From the NCBI GenBank assembly GCA_963844435.1, contig CAWJOG010000016.1, forward strand, positions 248,001 through 312,000: a DNA stretch of 64,000 nucleotides, in the 5' to 3' direction. Positions 59,104-64,000 of this stretch are shown here, in pieces; position 1 is the stretch's first letter, and each line of letters begins with the position of its first letter. Source of the stretch: JBDSLU01 sp963844435 (GTDB taxonomy: Bacteria > Acidobacteriota > Vicinamibacteria > Vicinamibacterales > Vicinamibacteraceae). Under the pieces are notes generated by a model. The model was not told where the DNA came from. It made no database searches and saw only the letters and a list, made by a program, of their open reading frames with translations. The translations under genes and the position numbers were made by a program.

Positions 59104-59669
59104 GAGCGCGGCCGCGAGACAAGCAACGCGGTCAGCGGGCGCGGCGGAGCTCGCGTGCGGCGCTGGCGGCCGCCCACGACTTCCCCGAGCAGCCCGTCGA
59201 CGGCGTCGATCAGCTCTTCCGGCATGAACGGCTTGGCCAGGAAGGCCGAGCCTTCGGGCAGCCGCTGATCCGGGAAGACGGCCTCGGGGTAGAACCCCGA
59301 GATGAAGAGCGTCGGCAGTCCCGGCCGCCCCTCCCGGACGCGGTCGCAGACCTCGGCGCCGCTCAGCCCTGGCATCATGACGTCGGTCAGCAGCAGATCG
59401 AGCGCGCCCTGATGGGCGTCCAGGACGGTCAGCGCGTCGGCGCCGTCCTTGGCCTCGAGCACCGCATCGCCTTCGAGCTCGAGCAGGAGCCGAACGACGT
59501 GCCGGACCACGGGGTCGTCCTCGACGAGCAGGATGGTGCGCCGAATCCGCACATCTGCGGTGGGGTCGCTGCCGGCCGGCAGGTCTCCGTTGGGGGGTGA
59601 CAAGCGCTCGTCCTCCGAGGAGTCGTCCCCGGGGGCGAAGGCGGCGGCGAAGCGTGCTGAGCGAAGCAT
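59007..59669 (-). CDS. Response regulator receiver-domain protein
   Basis: About 220 residues in the uncorrected frame. A 43-residue low-complexity lead is followed by a CheY-like receiver domain: 'TILLVEDDPVVRHVVRLLLE', the phosphoacceptor Asp in 'DLLLTDVMMPGLSG', 'LFISGFYPE' and the Lys in 'FLAKPFMPEEL'. No output domain, so it acts as a stand-alone receiver or partner of a hybrid kinase elsewhere. The Arg-rich tail runs into dinG; dropping one base near 59150-59180 would end the protein at the TGA at 59132-59134, clear of dinG, as expected if another +1 error is present. Confidence 0.83.
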   Translation of the reverse strand: MLRSARFAAAFAPGDDSSEDERLSPPNGDLPAGSDPTADVRIRRTILLVEDDPVVRHVVRLLLELEGDAVLEAKDGADALTVLDAHQGALDLLLTDVMMPGLSGAEVCDRVREGRPGLPTLFISGFYPEAVFPDQRLPEGSAFLAKPFMPEELIDAVDGLLGEVVGGRQRRTRAPPRPLTALLVSRPRSHARPVAAMNLEMSSSVRVIGAGGRDARKRRP

Positions 59670-59850
59670 GGCTTCAGGGGTCCCTGGGTCGTCCGTCTGA
59701 GGGGTAAACGAAACGCCGGGGCCAACCGAACAGCCCCGGTTGGGCGGGGCCGGCCGGCCGCCCGGGCGGATGCGCGCAACGTCAAAACAACGGGTGTATG
59801 CTCCCGGTGCGCGCGCAGGGCGCGGAACCGACAAAGCGGAGGCAATCGTG

Positions 59851-60822
59851 ATGCAGTGGGGGAAGTCGCAGCGGAGCATGCTCGGGCTGCTGGTCGTTCT
59901 GGTGGCCTGGGCGACCCCGGGTTTCGCCCAATCGACGGGCATGGTCAAGGGCAAGGTCGTCGACTCGGCCAACCAGATCGTCGAAGGGGCCACGGTCATC
60001 CTCGAGACCAAGGACAGCGGCGCCCGCCGCTTCAAGGTCACGACCAACAAAAAGGGTGAGTACATCCAGATCGGCCTCCAGCCCGGCAGTTGGACGATCA
60101 CCGCCTCGAAGGATGGCGTCGGCGAAGCGAAGACCGACATCCGGATCACCCTCGGCGCGAGCGAGCAGATCGACCTGACGCTGGGCAAGGCCGGCGCGGC
60201 CGGCGGTCCGGCCATGTCGAAGGAGGAAGCCGCGAAGCTGGACGCGATGCAGAAGGCCTTCGACGAAGGCATCAAGCTCACCCAGGCCGGCAAGCTCGAC
60301 GAAGCCATCGCCAAGTTCATGGAGGCGAAGGCCGTCAACCCGGACTGCTTCGCCTGTCAGTTCAACATCGGGCTGTCGTACGCGGCGAAGAAGGACGTGC
60401 CGAAGGCCGAGGAGGCGTTCCTCGCCGCCAGCGCGCTCAAGCCGGAATCGCCCGAGCCGTTCAACCAGATGGCGAACATGTACAACGCCAACAAGCAGTA
60501 CGACAAGGCGGCGCAGATGGCCGCCGAGGCCTCGAAGCGCTCGGGCGGCGCGACCGGCGGCGGCGCCAGCCCCGAGAGCCTGTTCAACCAGGGCGTCGTG
60601 CTGTGGAACGGGCAGAAGTACGCCGAGGCCAAGGTGCAGTTCGAGGCGGCGGTGAAGGCCAAGCCGGACTACGCCGACGCGCACTACTGGGTCGGAATGG
60701 CGAGCCTCAACACCGGCGCGATGCCGGCCGCGCGCGCCTCGTTCGAGAGTTATCTGAAGTACGCGCCCACCGGTCAGTACGCCGAGCAGGTGAAGACGTT
60801 CCTGGCTCAGCTGCCGAAGTGA
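59851..60822 (+). CDS. Exported protein with carboxypeptidase-regulatory domain and TPR repeats
   Basis: 323 residues. Start at 59851 eight bases after GCGGAGG. Signal peptide ends near 'TPGFAQS'. Residues 30-115 are a carboxypeptidase-regulatory-like beta sandwich ('GKVVDSANQIVEGATVILE', 'NKKGEYIQIGLQPGSWTI'). Residues about 130-320 are TPRs ('FDEGIKLTQAGKLDEAIAKF', 'CQFNIGLSYAAKKDVPKAEE', 'VGMASLNTGAMPAARASFESY'), ending 'FLAQLPK'. A domain pairing frequent in Acidobacteria; function unknown. Overlaps yggS by 4 bp (GTGA). Confidence 0.85.
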   Translation: MQWGKSQRSMLGLLVVLVAWATPGFAQSTGMVKGKVVDSANQIVEGATVILETKDSGARRFKVTTNKKGEYIQIGLQPGSWTITASKDGVGEAKTDIRITLGASEQIDLTLGKAGAAGGPAMSKEEAAKLDAMQKAFDEGIKLTQAGKLDEAIAKFMEAKAVNPDCFACQFNIGLSYAAKKDVPKAEEAFLAASALKPESPEPFNQMANMYNANKQYDKAAQMAAEASKRSGGATGGGASPESLFNQGVVLWNGQKYAEAKVQFEAAVKAKPDYADAHYWVGMASLNTGAMPAARASFESYLKYAPTGQYAEQVKTFLAQLPK

Positions 60823-61541
60823 CGGACTCACCCGCCGCGGCGATCATCGCCGCCAACCTCGCGGCGGTGCGGGAACGCATCGCCCGCGCCGCCGAGGCGA
60901 ACGGCCGGACCGCGGACGCGGTCCGGCTCGTCGCCGTCTCGAAGACCTTCGGCCTGGATGCCATCCGCGCCGCGATCGACGCCGGCCATCGCGACTTCGG
61001 CGAGAACCGCGTCCAGGAAGCGCTGCCCAAGATCGAGGCGCTGGCCCCGGGACACCCCGACCTCCGCTGGCACCTGATCGGCCACCTGCAATCGAACAAG
61101 GCGCGCAAGGCCGGCCGGCCGTTCGACGCGATCCACTCCGTCGATTCGATCGACCTGCTGCGCCGCCTGGACGACGCGGCGGCCGAGGGCCGGCGGCAGC
61201 CGCAGTTCCTGGTCCAGGTCGATCTGGCCGGTGAGGCCACCAAGTTCGGCGCCCCGCCGGACGAGGCCAGGACCATCGTGCGCGAGGCGACGACGCTCAA
61301 AGCCGGCCGCCTGGTCGGGCTGATGACCCTGCCGCCGTTCTACGACGACCCGGTCGCGGCGCGGCCGGTGTTCGCGCGGCTGCGGGCGTTCCGCGACGAG
61401 CTGGTCGCCGAGGGCATCCCGGCGGCACAGCTCGCCGAGCTGTCGATGGGCATGAGCCACGACTTCGAGGCGGCGATCGCCGAGGGTGCGACCATCGTCC
61501 GCGTCGGCAGCGCGATCTTCGGCGCCCGCGCCAAACCCTGA
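60819..61541 (+). CDS. yggS: YggS family PLP homeostasis protein
   Basis: 240 residues, fold-type III PLP-binding protein (COG0325/PLPBP) that helps control pyridoxal phosphate levels. 'RLVAVSKTFGLDAIRAAI' contains the PLP Lys; 'DFGENRVQEALPKIEAL', 'WHLIGHLQSNKARKA', 'AELSMGMSHDFEAAI' and 'VRVGSAIFGAR' are signature parts. GTG start overlapping the upstream TPR gene (GTGA). In many bacteria yggS precedes yggT and divIVA; here a divIVA-like gene lies 1.8 kb further on the same strand with an opposing membrane-protein gene between. Confidence 0.94.
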   Translation: MTDSPAAAIIAANLAAVRERIARAAEANGRTADAVRLVAVSKTFGLDAIRAAIDAGHRDFGENRVQEALPKIEALAPGHPDLRWHLIGHLQSNKARKAGRPFDAIHSVDSIDLLRRLDDAAAEGRRQPQFLVQVDLAGEATKFGAPPDEARTIVREATTLKAGRLVGLMTLPPFYDDPVAARPVFARLRAFRDELVAEGIPAAQLAELSMGMSHDFEAAIAEGATIVRVGSAIFGARAKP

Positions 61542-61551
61542 TTCAACGCGC

Positions 61552-63076
61552 TCAGGGACGAAGGCGCCGGTGGATGCGCAGGCCTTCCCCGCCGACGCGC
61601 AGCTCGGTCTCGAGCCGGTACTCCTCGGCGAACCACGGCTCGGCGAGGAACGTGTTCAGGCCGGCGCCTGACTTCTCGAGGATGTAGTCGGGCCGTGCCT
61701 CGCGGAACGCACGGCCGAAATCGTGTACGCGGACCGCCGGCGCGACCGACGGATCGATGAGGCCGAGCGAATCGACCATCGGCCGACCGCCGTAGAAGCC
61801 GATATAGCCGATCTCGTAGTACCCGACGCGGCTGCGCGGCCGCGTCTGCGTCGCCAGCCAGTGGCCGGCCTCGATGTAGAGGCGGACGGTGTCGTTGAGG
61901 CGCGACGTCCGCGGCAGCGCCGCGAGGGGCGGCAGCGAGATCGCGAGCGCCGCGGCGATCACGGCCACGGCCGGCACCGGCCATCGCGCGGCATCCGGCC
62001 GGCTCACGGCCGACACCAGCCACTCGATCGCCCGCGCCAGCCCGGCGCCACCGAGGATGCACAGGCCCAGCGCCGCCGGCGCCGCATACCAGTGGTAGAA
62101 CGGCACCCGCAGCAGCGCGTAGGCCACGGTGAACGCCGCGGTCCACGCCAGCAGCGGCAGGAGCGGCCGCAGCCGCCAGATGGCGGCGACACCGGCGGCG
62201 ATCCACAGCCACAAGGTCGGTGGCGTCACCGGCGCGAAACCGAGATTCGGGCGCGTGGCGTCCCACAGGAACAGGCGGAGCCAGTCGATGAGGCCGCGGC
62301 TGAAGGTGCCCCACAAGCCGCTGTCCCGCTGCGCGAGCTTGGCCGGCAGGGTCGACGGCAGCGGCGTGCCGTAGGCGTGCCACGCCAGGACGAGAAACGG
62401 CAGCAGTACGCCGGCGGCCAGGACGCCCTCGCGCCACGGCCAACGGCGGCCGCGAACGGCCATGGTGGCCAGCACCGCGGCGATGGCCAGCACGCCGTCG
62501 GGCCTGCGTGACGGCGGCGAGCGCGGCGAGGACGGCGGCGAGCGCCGGGTGTCCGCGGCGCTCGGCCAGGAACGCGCCGGTCACGAGCGCGAGGAGGAAC
62601 GGCATCTCGCCGCCGAACGTGACGAACAGCAGCGGGCTGGCCGCGTAGAGCAGACCAGCCGCGACGCCGGCGCGCCAGCCTCGCGCGGCCTCATTCGGGT
62701 CGGCGTCGGCGGCGCCGAGCGCCGGCAGCATCAGGCCGGTCGCGAACATCGAGGCGCACGAGGCGACGCCGGAGATGGCCGGGATGCGGTCCGGTCCGAC
62801 CAGCCATCCGAACGCGGCCAGCAGCATGCCGTAGAGCGCCGCGGTGCTGCCCAGGTGCCATTCGCCCGGGTTGTAGACGAAGCCATGGCCGGAGGCCAGG
62901 TTCGCCGCCATCCGGTAGGTGATGAACGCGTCGTCGTAGGTGTAGAGCCCGCCGGCGTAAGCGACCCAGCCGGTGACCGCGATCAGCGCGCCCAGCGCGA
63001 GGGCACGCTCGAGGCGTGTGGATCGAACGGCGATGGTCGCGCCGGGAGTCGCGAACGGAGGGATCAACGGCGCCAT
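61552..63076 (-). CDS. GT-C-like integral membrane glycosyltransferase-related protein, with one apparent frameshift
   Basis: About 507 residues with 10 or more membrane helices. The first external loop has 'GGLYTYDDAFITYRMAANLA' and 'GHGFVYNPGEWHLGST', the acidic loop typical of GT-C (ArnT/PMT-like) enzymes that use polyprenyl-phosphate sugars. The soluble C-terminal part has 'RSRVGYYEIGYIGFYGGRPM' and 'VDSLGLIDPSVA', also characteristic of this group. The frame changes near 62506 (+1 class); one base removed gives 'LAAVTRPDGVLAIAAV', the usual wording. Acceptor and donor unknown. Convergent with yggS. Confidence 0.85.
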
Positions 63077-63325
63077 CTTACAGGGGCTTTTGCTGGTCGA
63101 TGGCGTCCGCCAAGGCCACCCGCCGGGCGTCGGCGCACCGACAGGGCTGACGCGCGGGCGCCAGAAAACCGTCGGCGCCAGAACGACGGATCGGCGGCAT
63201 CCTCGCGTGCTTTCCGGGCACTTCCGTGCAGTCTCGCGCAGGCGACGCGGACGCGGCCGCCCGGAACGGTGCTTGCTTTTACGCTTCTGCGCGGGGACGC
63301 ACGGAAGGCCCCGAAGGAGCTCTCG

Positions 63326-63866
63326 ATGAAGGTGACGCCACTCGATCTGCGCCAGGCCCAGTTCCGATCCAAGCTCCGTGGCTTCGACCCGGACGAGGTC
63401 ACGCCGTTCCTGGCCGACGCGGCCTACGAGCTCGAACAGGCCCTCAAGGAGATCGACCGGCTGCGTCAGGAAGCGGCGCGCACAGGAGGTCATCCTCGAC
63501 GAGTTCCGCGAGCGTGAGAACGCCCTGCGCAACACGCTCCTCACCGCGCAGCGGCTCGCCGATCAGATCAAGGAGAATGCCGAGGTGGAGTCGAAGACCA
63601 TCCTCCGCGAGGCCGAGAGCCGCGCCGACCTGCTCCTGCAGAAGGCGCAGAGCCGGCTGACCGAGCTCGATCGCGACATCAACGAGATGCGCGTGCGCCG
63701 CCGCGACGTGGAGGGCTCGCTCGAAGCGTCGATCGCCTCCCTCTCCTACGCCCTCGACTTCATGCGGACCCAGGATCACCAGTCCGAGCGCGACGAGAAG
63801 CTCCTGCTGCACCGGCCGAAGCTGGACGCGACGACCGCGCAGGTCCCCGTCGCCCGCCCCGCCTAG
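63326..63866 (+). CDS. divIVA: DivIVA domain protein, with one apparent frameshift
   Basis: Start at 63326 after AAGGAGC. The N-terminal DivIVA membrane-binding motif 'MKVTPLDLRQAQFRSKLRGFD' region with 'PDEVTPFLADAAYELEQAL' is followed by a long coiled coil ('RLADQIKENAEVESKTILRE', 'AESRADLLLQKAQSRLTELD'). The frame changes near 63482 (+1 class), joining 'RLRQEAAR' to 'QEVILDEFRERENALRNTLL', the usual wording. About 179 residues. DivIVA-like proteins organise poles or septa; here the role is unknown. Its closeness to yggS fits the conserved yggS-divIVA neighbourhood. Confidence 0.9.
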
Positions 63867-63928
63867 CGGCCTGTTGGCGGCCGCGCGCCCACGCACGGCC
63901 GCACCCCTTCGGCTAGGCTGATCGGCAC

Positions 63929-64000
63929 ATGCCGACGGCGGTGCTGATCCACGTCAGAGTCATCCCCCGCGCCCGCCGCACCGAGATCTCGGGGCGGCGC
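63929..64000 (+). CDS. YggU/DUF167 family protein, 5' part only
   Basis: The last 24 codons of the window start at an ATG and read 'VLIHVRVIPRARRTEISG', the typical DUF167/YggU beginning (V-x-V-x-P-x-A/R-x-x-x-x-I-x-G). The gene continues beyond the window. DUF167 genes often follow divIVA/yggT, as here. A 7-bp hairpin (GCGGCCG 63877-63883, CGGCCGC 63896-63902) lies between. Function of the family is unknown. Confidence 0.6.
   Translation, partial: MPTAVLIHVRVIPRARRTEISGRR

Overview
The window is a very GC-rich, gene-dense bacterial chromosome segment from a Gram-negative, LPS-type organism (LptD, ExbB/ExbD/TonB, TonB-dependent receptor, lipoprotein enzymes Lgt and LspA). A TonB receptor with a carboxypeptidase-regulatory domain, several TPR proteins with the same domain style, a membrane-bound pyrophosphatase, a single RelA/SpoT, DksA/TraR and FAEGS/AERAMYW-repeat surface proteins best fit Acidobacteriota, probably class Vicinamibacteria. 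That placement is inferred from gene content, not from a marker-gene search.

Layout. 1-3.8 kb: end of a repeat-bearing surface protein, a GNAT-like protein, a HAF-repeat remnant, uridine kinase and a secreted protein with a LecA-like domain. 3.8-9 kb: tightly overlapped ileS-lspA-lgt-rluD. 9.1-12.5 kb: a large TonB-dependent receptor. 12.6-17.5 kb: NUDIX, lon, dksA-like and an unknown gene. 17.7-20.7 kb: rpmB-ridA and convergent rel. 20.9-24.9 kb: TPR lipoprotein, nhaR-like regulator divergent from htpX-terC. 25-27.7 kb: tonB-exbB-exbD-exbD energy-transduction operon behind a clear sigma70 promoter. 27.8-36.1 kb: hppA, DUF502, uppP, secF, secD, yajC, tgt, all on the minus strand. 36.3-39.1 kb: ddl and a TPR protein. 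39.2-39.8 kb: a small transcription unit carrying two copies of a 17-residue Lys/Ala peptide gene. 39.9-42.1 kb: a HEAT-cyclophilin lipoprotein. 42.2-49.6 kb: deoxynucleoside kinase, accD, folC, lptD, rfbB and a GDP-sugar reductase-like gene. 49.6-53.1 kb: second htpX, a secreted protein, and thiC under a TPP riboswitch. 53.4-64 kb: NicO/UreH-like permease, RlmI-like methyltransferase, rpiB-glyA-dinG, a response regulator, TPR protein-yggS, a GT-C-like membrane protein, divIVA-like and a truncated YggU/DUF167 gene.

Functional themes are envelope assembly (lipoprotein maturation, Sec translocon, LPS export, undecaprenyl and D-Ala-D-Ala steps, sugar nucleotides), TonB-driven uptake, stringent response and proteolysis, and one-carbon, thiamine and fatty-acid metabolism.

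Four things stand out. (1) Two adjacent micro-ORFs encode the identical peptide MAKKAAKKAAKKTAKKR with only synonymous differences, in a unit with a good promoter and terminator. (2) About two dozen single-frame breaks occur in otherwise well-conserved genes, and every one can be read as an extra base (+1 class); this is most likely a systematic sequence error but is strikingly one-directional. (3) Several genes have a Pribnow box 6-10 nt before the start codon and little or no ribosome-binding site, suggesting leaderless transcripts. (4) There are two unusual repeats: a 95-bp duplication of the rel 3' end, and a 163-bp element with long inverted ends directly before tgt.
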